Assembly: GCA_030530775.1 (NCBI GenBank)
Contig: JAUMUG010000002.1
Span: 1 to 64,000 of the forward strand
DNA from: Lautropia sp.
GTDB lineage: Bacteria > Pseudomonadota > Gammaproteobacteria > Burkholderiales > Burkholderiaceae_E
Direction: 5' to 3'
DNA: 64,000 nt
Shown here: positions 37,489-46,671 of the stretch, in pieces
Layout of the letters: every line of letters begins with the position of its first letter
Numbering within the stretch: position 1 is the stretch's first letter
The notes under the pieces: generated by a model
The model's database searches: none
Told to the model about the DNA's origin: nothing
The model's input: only the letters and a program-made list of their open reading frames with translations
Program-made: the position numbers and the translations under genes

Positions 37489-38973
37489 TCAGAACGCCTC
37501 CCCGTCGACCAGAAACATCTCCAGCAGATCATTCAAAAAGTTGCGTCCCAACACAGTCGGTTGCAAGCGTTCGGGCGAATCCTCCAGGAGCCCACGTTCG
37601 ACGGCCTGCCTCAATGGCTGGCGGATCGCCATGACCGGCAACCCGGTGCGCTGCTCGAACAGACTCAGGGGCACACCTTCATGCAACCGCAGTGCATTCA
37701 GCATGAATTCGAAAGGCAGTTCGTGTGCCGGTACCACCCGGTCTATTTCCAGCGATGCGCCCGCCAGCGCGCTGTCGACGTACTTGCGCGGATGGCGATA
37801 ACGGGCGTGGCGCACGATCCGGTCGGGGAAGGAAATCTTGCCATGCGCACCGGCACCGATACCCAGGTAGTCACCGAAGGTCCAATAGTTCAAATTGTGT
37901 CGAGCCCGGTGGCCTGGCCGCGCCCAGGCCGACACTTCGTAGTTTTCGTATTGGCCACCCAGGCGCTCGGCCAACAAATCCTGCATGGCGGCGGCCAGAT
38001 CCTCATCGGGCAGCGCCGGCGGAAAGCGGGCAAACAGCGTGTTCGGCTCCAACGTCAGGTGGTACCAGGACATATGGGGCGGGTCGAAGGCCAGCGCCTG
38101 TTCCAGATCGCGCCGCAGGCCAGCCAGATCCTGCCCCGGCAGCGCAAACATCAAATCCAGATTGAAGGTCTCGAACAGCTCGCTGGCCGCCTCGGCCGCC
38201 GACCGCGCCTGCGCCGCATCGTGTACCCGGCCCACGGCCTGCAGCGCGGCATCCGAAAAACTCTGGATACCGAGTGACAGCCGACTGACGCCGGCCGAGC
38301 GGAAATCCCGAAATCGTTCGCGCTCGAAGGTGCCTGGATTGGCCTCCATCGTGATCTCGGCATCGGCCAGCATCGGTAGCCGCGCCCGCAACATGCCCAG
38401 CAGTCGGTCGATCGACGCGGGGCTGAACAGGCTGGGCGTACCGCCGCCGATGAACACCGTCACCACCCGGCGGCCCCAGATCAATGGCAGGCTGGCATCG
38501 ACGTCGGCTTCCAGCGCCCGCAGATAGGCTTCCTCATCGATACCCTCGGCCGGCAGCTGATGTGAATTGAAGTCACAATAGGGACACTTCTCGAGGCACC
38601 AGGGTAGATGCACATAGACCGACAGCGGCGGCAGCTGCGACAGATGCGGCTGCCGTGCCGAGTGCAGGCGTACCGGCTGCACCAGGCCGCTCCGTGCAGA
38701 TGTATCGGTCGGCACGGCCGTCCCCTCCGGAGGCCGTCCCGCAGGCGGTAAAGCAGCCGTCACCGGGCGAGGAGACGATTGCGGTACGGGTGAAACAGCC
38801 GTAGACACGGCCCCGTGCCCGCCACGCACTGTGCCCACCTGCCCCGACGCGACCGGGGGCGATGACACCGGCGCCGCGCAAGGTTGCCAGCGAATCGGTA
38901 TTTCAGACGACAAGCGCTTCTTCCAGCATCTGTTTGAGCCGACCGAGCGCCCGGCTACGGTGGCTGATGGCAT
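37489..38973 (-). CDS. hemW: heme chaperone HemW, radical SAM protein
   Basis: HemW (formerly annotated as oxygen-independent coproporphyrinogen oxidase-like) delivers heme to target proteins. The radical-SAM cluster motif is CLEKCPYCDFN, with GGGTPSLF and LSLGIQSF downstream and a C-terminal HemN domain. The open frame gives 494 residues with about 115 Pro/Ser/Ala/Gly-rich residues before PLSVYVHLPWC, while the family normally has about ten. It overlaps rdgB by 71 bp if the ATG at 38973 is used; a GTG near 38838 would avoid the overlap. The true start is undecided. Confidence 0.88.
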   Translation of the reverse strand: MPSATVAGRSVGSNRCWKKRLSSEIPIRWQPCAAPVSSPPVASGQVGTVRGGHGAVSTAVSPVPQSSPRPVTAALPPAGRPPEGTAVPTDTSARSGLVQPVRLHSARQPHLSQLPPLSVYVHLPWCLEKCPYCDFNSHQLPAEGIDEEAYLRALEADVDASLPLIWGRRVVTVFIGGGTPSLFSPASIDRLLGMLRARLPMLADAEITMEANPGTFERERFRDFRSAGVSRLSLGIQSFSDAALQAVGRVHDAAQARSAAEAASELFETFNLDLMFALPGQDLAGLRRDLEQALAFDPPHMSWYHLTLEPNTLFARFPPALPDEDLAAAMQDLLAERLGGQYENYEVSAWARPGHRARHNLNYWTFGDYLGIGAGAHGKISFPDRIVRHARYRHPRKYVDSALAGASLEIDRVVPAHELPFEFMLNALRLHEGVPLSLFEQRTGLPVMAIRQPLRQAVERGLLEDSPERLQPTVLGRNFLNDLLEMFLVDGEAF

Positions 38974-39568
38974 TCTTTTCGGCGGCAGTCAGCTGAGCGG
39001 CCGAGCGGTCGTGCCCATCCGGTAGAAAGATCGGATCATAGCCAAACCCCCCCTCGCCGCGCGGCGCCTGCAGCAAGATGCCCCACCATAGTCCCTCGGC
39101 GATCAGCGGGCGCGGATCATCCGGCCGGCCCAGCCAGACCACCACGCTGTAGAAATAGGCGCGCACCGGTTGCATGAACCCGGCCGTCTGCTGCAGGAGC
39201 GCTTCGATGTTGGCGGCATCCAGCCGCTCCCGGCCGCCCCGCCGCAGCGCGGCCGTCTGCTCGGGATCGGCACCCACCGATGGATCCAGTGCATAACGAG
39301 CCGAGCGCACCCCGGGCAGACCGCCCAGGGCTGGCACACACAGGCCGGAATCATCGGCCAGGGTCGGTAGCCCGCTGGCCTTCGCCCCGTGGCGTGCCTT
39401 GGCCAAGGCGTTCTCGACGAAGCTCGGCCAAGGCTCCTCGGCATCGGCAATACCCAACTCGGTCTGGCTCGACAGCTTCACGCCCAGCGGTGCGAGCATC
39501 GCCCGCAGCTCTTTCAGCTTGCCGGGATTGCCCGAGGCCAGCAACCAGTGTCGATCAGTGTGATTCAT
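38903..39568 (-). CDS. rdgB: XTP/dITP diphosphatase (RdgB/HAM1)
   Basis: House-cleaning pyrophosphatase that removes non-canonical purine nucleotides; 221 residues. It has LLASGNPGKLKELRAML at the N-terminus, then SFVENALAKARHGA, LADDSGLCVPALGG, GFGYDPIFLPDG and ISHRSRALGRL. It has a short insertion-rich middle (residues about 95-115). It sits between rph and hemW as in many Burkholderiales. Confidence 0.96.
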   Translation of the reverse strand: MNHTDRHWLLASGNPGKLKELRAMLAPLGVKLSSQTELGIADAEEPWPSFVENALAKARHGAKASGLPTLADDSGLCVPALGGLPGVRSARYALDPSVGADPEQTAALRRGGRERLDAANIEALLQQTAGFMQPVRAYFYSVVVWLGRPDDPRPLIAEGLWWGILLQAPRGEGGFGYDPIFLPDGHDRSAAQLTAAEKNAISHRSRALGRLKQMLEEALVV

Positions 39569-39739
39569 GAATCATTCGGTCATCTGTGTCGTGTTTCCGG
39601 CGCCAGCATACCGGAAAAACGGCAAGCATTCCGGCAGTCCGTTCGGCCCGCAGCGCCAACCGTGCCCGTCGTCGTCGGGCATACGGACAAAAGAACCGGT
39701 ACCGGATCGTACGGGAGCAAAAATCCTCGACAGAAGCAT

Positions 39740-40507
39740 TCAGCCCTTCAGCGCCCGTTGCTGCAGCACGGTCAGCCGGCCAATGCCCTGCGCCGCCAGG
39801 TCCAGCAGCTCGCCGGCCTGGGTGCGGCTGAAGGGCGCCCCCTCTGCGGTGCCCTGCACTTCCACGAGTCCGCCCGCAGCAGTCATCACCACGTTCATAT
39901 CGGTTTCGCAGCGCGAATCCTCGTGGTAGTCCAGATCGAGCACGCAAGGGGCGAGCCTGGTACCCGGCAGCTCGACGATGCCGACCGATACGGCCGCCAC
40001 AGCCTCGACCAGCGGGTCGGTTTTCAGCAGCTCGCGGGCCAGCAAGCCATCGACCGCATCGCGCAGTGCCACCCAGGCACCGGTGATGGCAGCCGTACGG
40101 GTACCGCCATCGGCCTGCAACACGTCACAGTCCAAATGGATGGTGCGTTCACCCAAATCACGCAGGCGGGTGACAGCACGCAGACTTCGGCCGATCAGTC
40201 GCTGGATTTCCTGCGTGCGACCGGATTGCTTGCCCTTGGCGGCTTCGCGATCGCCGCGGGTATGGGTGGCGCGCGGCAACATGCCGTACTCGGCCGTCAC
40301 CCAGCCCTTCCCCCGCCCACGCAGAAAAGGCGGCACCGAGTCGAGTACGCTGGCGGTGCACAGCACCTGCGTGTCACCAAAGCTCACCAGCACCGAACCT
40401 TCGGCGTATCTGGTAAAACTCCGGACGAAGCGGACGGGCCTCAGCTCGTCGACCGCCCGGCCATCCCGGCGGCGCAACTCACCCCCGTCCTGCCTGTCTT
40501 CAGTCAT
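39740..40507 (-). CDS. rph: ribonuclease PH
   Basis: Phosphorolytic 3' exonuclease for tRNA maturation; 255 residues. It has the N-terminal [21 protein letters not shown], the conserved [16 protein letters not shown] (phosphate-binding), [18 protein letters not shown], and [17 protein letters not shown]. It starts with ATG at 40507, overlapping the end of the phosphatase gene by 8 bp. A 171-bp gap to rdgB follows. Confidence 0.97.
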   Translation of the reverse strand: MTEDRQDGGELRRRDGRAVDELRPVRFVRSFTRYAEGSVLVSFGDTQVLCTASVLDSVPPFLRGRGKGWVTAEYGMLPRATHTRGDREAAKGKQSGRTQEIQRLIGRSLRAVTRLRDLGERTIHLDCDVLQADGGTRTAAITGAWVALRDAVDGLLARELLKTDPLVEAVAAVSVGIVELPGTRLAPCVLDLDYHEDSRCETDMNVVMTAAGGLVEVQGTAEGAPFSRTQAGELLDLAAQGIGRLTVLQQRALKG

Positions 40508-41429
40508 GCATGTTCCTGGTTGATCGCTGAATCGCTTCCTGGATTTCGGCGATCGTCTTGTCGATCTCGTCTTCGGTCATATCCGAGGCACCGGCCTCGG
40601 CATCGAGGTTGTTGCCGATCGAAATGGTGGTGGTCACCGCCCCATCGGGCAAGCCCACCGACGACAAGCTCGGCAGACCACTCACGTCGTTGTCGGTATC
40701 CCACTTCATCGCCAGCACGGTCGTATTGTCCGCTCCGGCTCCGTTGCGCGCCAGGGCCGAATGAATCAACCGCGGTACGGCAGAAGCCACCGATTCGAAG
40801 CGGAATTCACGGATCAGCTCCTCCCGCGTGACCCCGCTCCACAAACCGTCCGAACACAACATGATGACATCACCGGCTTCCAATGGGAAGGCGGCATAGA
40901 TTTCGACCGGTGGCACGAAGGGTGAACCGAGGCAGTTGAGCACCTTGTTGCGCTCCGGATGCATCTCGCCCTCGGCCTCGGTGATCAGTCCGAGACTGAT
41001 CAGACTTTGCACCTTCGAGTGATCGAGCGTGCGAAACAGCACTTCGCTTCGGCGCAGCAGATAGAGCCGCGAATCCCCTGCGTGCCCCCACCACGCCTGA
41101 CCGTCCTGTACGATACAGGCCACCACCGTGGTACGCGGACACTCGCTCATGCCATGCAGTTCGCGGTAGCGGTGCAGTTCGCGGTGACTGGCATGAAAGG
41201 CCTGCTCGATGAAGGCGACCGGATCACGCAGCCGTGGCATGGCCTGCTGCTGAAACATCGCCGCGATCGTCTGCATGGCAATCTGTGCTGCGATCTCACC
41301 CCGCAAATGTCCGCCCATGCCATCGGCCAGCACCATCAGCAACGATTCGCGGGAAAAGCAGTAGCCCATCCGATCCTGGTTGATCGAACGTCCGCCGACA
41401 TCACTATCCTGAAAGATGGAGAAACGCAT
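40500..41429 (-). CDS. PP2C-family protein phosphatase
   Basis: Metal-dependent Ser/Thr phosphatase, 309 residues. It carries the PP2C motifs [38 protein letters not shown] and [13 protein letters not shown], which supply the metal-binding aspartates. The C-terminus ends in an acidic helix. It lies 60 bp downstream of the Ser/Thr kinase gene on the same strand, and the two probably form a reversible phosphorylation pair. Targets are unknown. Confidence 0.93.
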   Translation of the reverse strand: MRFSIFQDSDVGGRSINQDRMGYCFSRESLLMVLADGMGGHLRGEIAAQIAMQTIAAMFQQQAMPRLRDPVAFIEQAFHASHRELHRYRELHGMSECPRTTVVACIVQDGQAWWGHAGDSRLYLLRRSEVLFRTLDHSKVQSLISLGLITEAEGEMHPERNKVLNCLGSPFVPPVEIYAAFPLEAGDVIMLCSDGLWSGVTREELIREFRFESVASAVPRLIHSALARNGAGADNTTVLAMKWDTDNDVSGLPSLSSVGLPDGAVTTTISIGNNLDAEAGASDMTEDEIDKTIAEIQEAIQRSTRNMHD

Positions 41430-41489
41430 ATCAGAGCGTAGGTTGGAGTTTCGAACCCGGCCACCGAAGCAGCCAGGTTGCCGGGATCA

Positions 41490-42530
41490 TCAAGTGCCAG
41501 TCTTTCGCGCCGTCAGCAGCGTCGGGTCAGGCTCCTTCTTCGATTCGGTACTACGTACCTCGCGCCGGCGTTTGAAGGGTGAAATCACCTCCTCCAGCCA
41601 TCGCAAGGGCAAAAAACTGCGCGTCTCGACGCCTTCGCGCGCAAAGGGCTCCCGCAACGCACGCTGAAGGGCAAACACACTCTGCGGCCGCTCGAGCGGA
41701 TTGAGTTTCATGCACCAATGCACCAGGTCGAGCAACTGCTGCGAATAGATCTCCGACAGGCCTTCGAGCACCGCCTCGACCTTGTCCTGCTTCAAACGCT
41801 GGTCGGCCGCCTGCGGCGGTGCGCCGACCATGCAAGCATACATGCTGGCCCCCAACCCATAGATATCGGTCCACGGCCCAAGTTGATTCGTCTTCTTGTA
41901 AAGCTCGGGAGCCGCGAAGCCCGGGGTATACATCGGAAACAGCTTCGGTGCATCCTGCGTCAGTGTCTGGCGGGCCGCACCAAAATCCAGCAGCATCGGC
42001 ATGCCGCCCTTCTTCAGATAGATATTGGCCGGCTTCAGATCGAGGTGCAGCAGCCGATTGGCGTGCACCTCGCGCAACCCGTTCATCACCTGGGCAAAAA
42101 TCTTGCGGATATGGCGCTCGGGCAGCACCCGCTTGCCGGGCCGGTTGCGATTGTGGATGACCAGTTCCTGCAGACTGCGCCCGCTTTCATAGGCCATCAC
42201 CATATAGACGGTTTCGTGCGCCCGGAAGAAATTGACCACCCGCACCACATTGGGGTGGATCACCCGCGACAGCGCCCGGCCTTCCTCGAAAAAGCACTTC
42301 AACCCGTTGCGGTAGGTGGGCAGATTGCCCTCCAGCACCTCGGGCACCAGCTGACCCGGGGCGCGACGCACCAGTGAACTGGGCAGATACTCCTTGATGG
42401 CAACTGGTTGGCCATTCTGATCATGGGCGAGATAGACCATGGAAAAACCGCCACTGGCGATTTTCCTTACAATCCGGTAGCCACCTGCTTCCAAGCCCTC
42501 CGGCAATGGTGCGTTTTGCTCATTTGCCAT
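41490..42530 (-). CDS. Hanks-type serine/threonine protein kinase
   Basis: Soluble kinase of 346 residues with no membrane segment or sensor domain. Kinase motifs are the glycine loop IASGGFSMVYLA, VAIKEY (ATP Lys), catalytic loop LHLDLKPANIYL (HLD in place of HRD), LLDFGAAR and FAAPELY. HLD makes it an arginine-lacking (non-RD-like) kinase, probably without classic activation-loop control. The start at 42530 fits the domain; an in-frame start at 42617 would lie inside yicC, which diverges after 22 bp. Paired with the PP2C gene downstream. Confidence 0.92.
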   Translation of the reverse strand: MANEQNAPLPEGLEAGGYRIVRKIASGGFSMVYLAHDQNGQPVAIKEYLPSSLVRRAPGQLVPEVLEGNLPTYRNGLKCFFEEGRALSRVIHPNVVRVVNFFRAHETVYMVMAYESGRSLQELVIHNRNRPGKRVLPERHIRKIFAQVMNGLREVHANRLLHLDLKPANIYLKKGGMPMLLDFGAARQTLTQDAPKLFPMYTPGFAAPELYKKTNQLGPWTDIYGLGASMYACMVGAPPQAADQRLKQDKVEAVLEGLSEIYSQQLLDLVHWCMKLNPLERPQSVFALQRALREPFAREGVETRSFLPLRWLEEVISPFKRRREVRSTESKKEPDPTLLTARKTGT

Positions 42531-42552
42531 TGTGCTATTGTAAAAGCGATAC

Positions 42553-43554
42553 ATGCAAAACACCGAAAACCCGCTCGAGCACGCGCCAGACGGACAGACA
42601 AAGCCCCTGAACGACACCCGCCGGAGCCCACCGGCCGCTGCCGTGTGCAGTATGACCGGTTATGCCCATCACAGCGAAGACCTGCCGATGGGTCGGATCA
42701 GCCTCGAAATCCGTGCGGTCAACAGCCGATTCACCGATATGTACTTCCGCCTGGCCGATGAATTCCGACCACTCGAGCCCCAATTGCGTGCGGTGATCGG
42801 CCGTGTCGTCAAACGTGGCAAACTGGAATGCCGGATGAACTTGCAGCGCCGGCGCCCCGACGGCGGCTTGTCGGTCGACCGCGAACGATTGGAGCTGTTG
42901 ATCCGGCTCAGCGACCAGATCCGGGCCATCACCCCCGAGGCCAAGCCCCCGTCGGTAGCCGACTATCTGCGCTGGCTCCAAAACCCCGAGCATGCCCCCG
43001 GCGCCGACTTCTCGGCCGCCGAGCCGCTCCCCCCCACGGAACTGTGGACGCTGCTGTCGCCACTGGTCGAACGCTGCCTGGCCGACTTCCAGCAAAGCCG
43101 CCGTCGCGAAGGCGCGAGCTTGAGCCAGACCCTGAACGGACTGGTCGAGGAGATGCAGGCCCAAGGCCGGCAGCTGCGTGCCCGCCTACCCGAACTGCAG
43201 GCCGCAGCGGAGACCCGCCTGCTCGCCAGACTCGAGAGCGCTCTGAGCCAGCTACCAGCGCCGATCCCGACCGAAGAAACGCTCGCTCGCGTCCGACAGG
43301 AAGTCGGCTTGTTGTCGCTGCGCGACGATATCACCGAAGAACTCGACCGGCTCGACACCCACCTGCAGGCGGTACGTGAAGCGCTGACCACCGGTGGCCC
43401 GGTCGGCAAAAGGGTGGATTTTCTGGCGCAGGAGCTGAACCGCGAATCCAACACCATCGCTTCCAAGAGCATGGCCATCGAAATCACCGACACCGCCATC
43501 GCGCTGAAGCTGCTGATCGAGCAGCTGCGCGAGCAGGTGCAGAACCTGGAGTGA
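42553..43554 (+). CDS. yicC: YicC-family endoribonuclease
   Basis: Conserved protein, homologous to E. coli YicC, which is reported to be an endoribonuclease. The family core starts at SMTGYAHHSEDLPMGRISLE, with RAVNSRFTDMYFR and the C-terminal GKRVDFLAQELNRESNTIASK. From ATG 42553 it has 333 residues, including about 30 before the usual start; ATG 42652 or GTG 42643 are alternatives. It diverges from the kinase gene with a 22-bp gap. A terminator follows at 43657. gmk, often next in related genomes, is not here. Confidence 0.92.
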   Translation: MQNTENPLEHAPDGQTKPLNDTRRSPPAAAVCSMTGYAHHSEDLPMGRISLEIRAVNSRFTDMYFRLADEFRPLEPQLRAVIGRVVKRGKLECRMNLQRRRPDGGLSVDRERLELLIRLSDQIRAITPEAKPPSVADYLRWLQNPEHAPGADFSAAEPLPPTELWTLLSPLVERCLADFQQSRRREGASLSQTLNGLVEEMQAQGRQLRARLPELQAAAETRLLARLESALSQLPAPIPTEETLARVRQEVGLLSLRDDITEELDRLDTHLQAVREALTTGGPVGKRVDFLAQELNRESNTIASKSMAIEITDTAIALKLLIEQLREQVQNLE

Positions 43555-44100
43555 GCCTCGCCGGCCGGATCGCGACCAAACCGCATGCCCGCAGCCGGCT
43601 GGAACCGGGCCATCCACGCCACCGGATGAAAACATCGGGCACGAAACTGAATGCGGGACCGTCCCATCGAACGGTCTGTTTTTTATCGAAGGCTGCGGCG
43701 CGCCAAACCGCATGCCCTGACGCCGGTCTTTTTTGCATGCCCGGACGTCGTCAGCGCCCGAGCGTTTGCCGGCCTGCTGCGAAACAAACCATTCCGGAAA
43801 GCCTGCATGGCCCTCCAGGCTTGCATCTCCTTCGAGAGTGCACTGCCGCCGAACGCTTCCTGGAATGAGGCCTCGAGTCGAGGCCGGGTCACCACCAGGG
43901 GTTCGCGGGGGATGTCTCGCACGCTCTGCTTTCAGGATCCCACCTGCCGCCACGCCCGATGACACTCGGAGCCCGACTGTCCGAGTGGCAGCCTCCGGCA
44001 TAGAAAAGCAGCCGCCATACGCAGTGGCGCTACCTTCCGGACGCCGCGACCGGCCTCCCGCCGGCCCGGCGATCTTTCCATCCCCCGCCGTCAGGGCCGT
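43555..44100. other. 546-bp gap between yicC and a dehydrogenase gene
   Basis: Apart from the yicC terminator, no gene, RNA or repeat was recognised. Translations of the open frames are not protein-like. The gap separates the conserved hemW-yicC block from the accessory dehydrogenase region. Confidence 0.45.
43657..43685 (+). terminator. intrinsic terminator after yicC
   Basis: Hairpin gaccgt (43657-43662) with acggtc (43671-43676) followed by tgtttttta. It lies about 100 bp after the yicC stop. Confidence 0.75.
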
Positions 44101-45168
44101 TCAAGCGTCGGCACCTTCCTTCAGGCTGCTCATGTCGATCACGAAGCGATACTTTACGTCGCTCTTCTGCATGCGCTCATAGGCTTCGTTGATGCTCTGC
44201 ATCCGGATCATCTCGACATCGGGCACGATGTTGTGTTCACCACAGAAATCCAGCATTTCCTGGGTTTCCTTGATGCCTCCGATGACCGAAGCCGCTACCG
44301 AACGACGACCGAAGAGCAGCGGCACGGTGCTGATGTCATGCTCGATATTGCCCACCAGCCCGACCAGCACCAACGTGCCATCCAATGCCAGCGTTGGCAG
44401 ATAGGGCATCAGATCATGTTTGTAGGGTACGGTGTCGATGATCAGATCGAAGGTGTTTGACACCGCCTTCATCTGTTCTTCGGAGGTGGACAGCACCACA
44501 TGCTTTGCGCCCAGGCGGTGGGCATCGGCTTCCTTGCCGGGACTGCGGGTGAAAAGCGTGACTTCGGCGCCCAACGCATGGGCGAGCTTGATCGCCATAT
44601 GGCCGAGTCCGCCCAGGCCGACCACGCCGACCCGGCTGCCTTTGCCCACTTTCCAGTGTCGCAGCGGCGACCAGGTCGTGATGCCGGCGCACAGCAGCGG
44701 TGCAACGGCACTGGTATCGAGATTCTCGGGCACACGCAGCACGAAAGCTTCACTGACGACGATGCTCGTGCTGTAGCCCCCCTGCGTGGGTGTACCGTCG
44801 TGGCGATCGTAGCCACCGTAAGTACCGGTCTGCCCTTCTTCGCAATACTGCTCCAGATTGAGCCTGCATGGTTTGCATACACGGCAGGAATCCACCAGGC
44901 AACCGACACCGACCAGATCTCCTTCCTTGTACTTGCCGGCCTTGGCACCGACACGCTTCACGCGACCGATGATCTCGTGTCCCGGCACCACCGGGTAATA
45001 GGCACTGAAGCCCCAGTCGTTGCGCGCCCAGTGCAGGTCGGAATGGCAGACACCACAGAACAGAATATCGATTTCGACATCATCGTCACGCAGATCGCGA
45101 CGGGTCACGTCGAAAGGCGCCAGCGGGGTGTCGGGTGTATAGGCGGCATAGGCTTTTGCAATACTCAA
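44101..45168 (-). CDS. zinc-dependent alcohol dehydrogenase (YahK/CAD type)
   Basis: Cytoplasmic aldehyde reductase/alcohol dehydrogenase, 355 residues. Catalytic zinc ligands are in CGVCHSDLHWARNDW and PGHEIIG. The structural-zinc cysteines are in CLVDSCRVCKPCRLNLEQYC, and the cofactor site is VGVVGLGGLGHMAIKLA. Similar enzymes (YahK, YjgB, plant CAD relatives) usually use NADPH on aromatic or short aldehydes. It lies 32 bp downstream of the exported dehydrogenase gene and probably shares its operon. Confidence 0.92.
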   Translation of the reverse strand: MSIAKAYAAYTPDTPLAPFDVTRRDLRDDDVEIDILFCGVCHSDLHWARNDWGFSAYYPVVPGHEIIGRVKRVGAKAGKYKEGDLVGVGCLVDSCRVCKPCRLNLEQYCEEGQTGTYGGYDRHDGTPTQGGYSTSIVVSEAFVLRVPENLDTSAVAPLLCAGITTWSPLRHWKVGKGSRVGVVGLGGLGHMAIKLAHALGAEVTLFTRSPGKEADAHRLGAKHVVLSTSEEQMKAVSNTFDLIIDTVPYKHDLMPYLPTLALDGTLVLVGLVGNIEHDISTVPLLFGRRSVAASVIGGIKETQEMLDFCGEHNIVPDVEMIRMQSINEAYERMQKSDVKYRFVIDMSSLKEGADA

Positions 45169-45200
45169 AACGATTCTCCTGTAAGTGGATGGGAACCCGG

Positions 45201-46493
45201 TCAGAACGTGGCGGCATCGATGACGTAGCGGAAACGTGCTTCCTTGTTCACCACGTTCTGCCAGGCTTCATTGATCTGTCGGGCGTCGATGATCTGAATC
45301 TGTGGCAACACTTGGTGGTCGGCGCAGTAAGTCACGACATCCTGCGTCTCGGGCATTCCACCGATCAACGACGCATTGAAATTGACTCGGGCCACCGACA
45401 GCGCCAGATTGTCGATCATCAGTTCGAAACCATCGGGCATGCCCACCAGGGTGAAATGGCCATTGGGCCGGACCATCGCGATGTAGGGCGCGGCATCGAA
45501 TTTGACCGGAATCGTGCAGATGGCGTAATCGAGCCGGCCCTTGTAAGGTGCCAGTCTTTCAACGGTATCGACCAGTACCCCTTCCTTTGCACCGAAGCGA
45601 CGGATATCGCGCAACTTGCTCGGAGAGGTGGTGAACGCATAGACCTCGGCGCCCATCGACACCGCGAGCTTGACCGCCATGTGGCCAAGACCACCGATAC
45701 CGATCACCCCCACCTTGTCACCCTTCTTGAAATACCCTCGCATCAGCGGCGAATAGGTCGTGATGCCGGCGCACAACAATGGGGCGGCATCTTCCAGACG
45801 GATGTTGTCCGGAATATGTACGGCAAAATGATCGCGCACGACGATGTTGGTCGAATAACCGCCCTGTGTGATCCCCGAAGGTTCCCGCTGCTCGGGCGCA
45901 CCATAGGTGAACACGGTGGCGCCGTTGTCGCAGAACTGCTCGAAACCACTGCGGCAGCTGTCGCACTGCATGCAGCTGTCGACCATGCAGCCCACCCCCG
46001 CACGATCGCCAACCTTGAACTTGGTGACATTGGCTCCGACCGCACCGACGATACCGACGATTTCGTGTCCCGGCACCTGCGGATAGGGCTGCTTTCCCCA
46101 ATCGCCTTTCATCTGATGGATGTCGGAGTGGCAGATGCTGGCATATTTGATGTCGATGAGAATATCGTCATCACCCAGCGGCCGACGCCGGAAACGCCAT
46201 GGCTGCAGATGGCCGGAATCATCCATCGCCGCATAGCCGCGTGATTCGATCAGTGCCCCGGCGGCCCCTGCTGCGGCCTTCGATGAAGCATTGCCGCTGG
46301 ACGGTCCCTGTGCGATAGGCTCGACGCCGGCAACACCGCCGGCAGCCCCGGGTGCCGCTCGTTCCGCTGCGCCCGGACCGGACCCCAGAGAATCCCAGGC
46401 CTGCGCAAACAGCGATGGCTGCGACAGCATCAATCCCGCTCCCGTTCCAAGGCGGATGAAATTTCGTTTGGAAAGGACCTTCCCTTCGTCCAT
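45201..46493 (-). CDS. alcohol dehydrogenase with N-terminal export signal
   Basis: A 430-residue dehydrogenase similar to its neighbour, but with a Tat-like signal at the N-terminus (SKRNFIRLGTGAGLMLSQPS, a KR variant of the twin-arginine motif). An Ala/Gly-rich linker of about 50 residues precedes the catalytic domain. Zinc ligands are CHSDIHQMKGDWG, PGHEIVG and the structural CMVDSCMQCDSC; the cofactor site is VGVIGIGGLGHMAVKLA. The start at 46493 has GAGGGAG 8 nt upstream. A periplasmic NAD(P)-binding enzyme would be odd, so location and cofactor supply need testing. Divergent from the AraC regulator. Confidence 0.88.
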   Translation of the reverse strand: MDEGKVLSKRNFIRLGTGAGLMLSQPSLFAQAWDSLGSGPGAAERAAPGAAGGVAGVEPIAQGPSSGNASSKAAAGAAGALIESRGYAAMDDSGHLQPWRFRRRPLGDDDILIDIKYASICHSDIHQMKGDWGKQPYPQVPGHEIVGIVGAVGANVTKFKVGDRAGVGCMVDSCMQCDSCRSGFEQFCDNGATVFTYGAPEQREPSGITQGGYSTNIVVRDHFAVHIPDNIRLEDAAPLLCAGITTYSPLMRGYFKKGDKVGVIGIGGLGHMAVKLAVSMGAEVYAFTTSPSKLRDIRRFGAKEGVLVDTVERLAPYKGRLDYAICTIPVKFDAAPYIAMVRPNGHFTLVGMPDGFELMIDNLALSVARVNFNASLIGGMPETQDVVTYCADHQVLPQIQIIDARQINEAWQNVVNKEARFRYVIDAATF

Positions 46494-46671
46494 GGCATGG
46501 CTCCCTCTTCGGCCGGACGGACCTCGACAGTCCTCCGTATACGATGAACACCTCCCATCGTCATTGTAAAAAATGATCATGAACCGCGATTGCACGATCC
46601 TGCGAAATACTTGCCCGATCCTCCGACATGGGCCACGATCAGGCTATCATCGAACCATCGACACCAAGACC

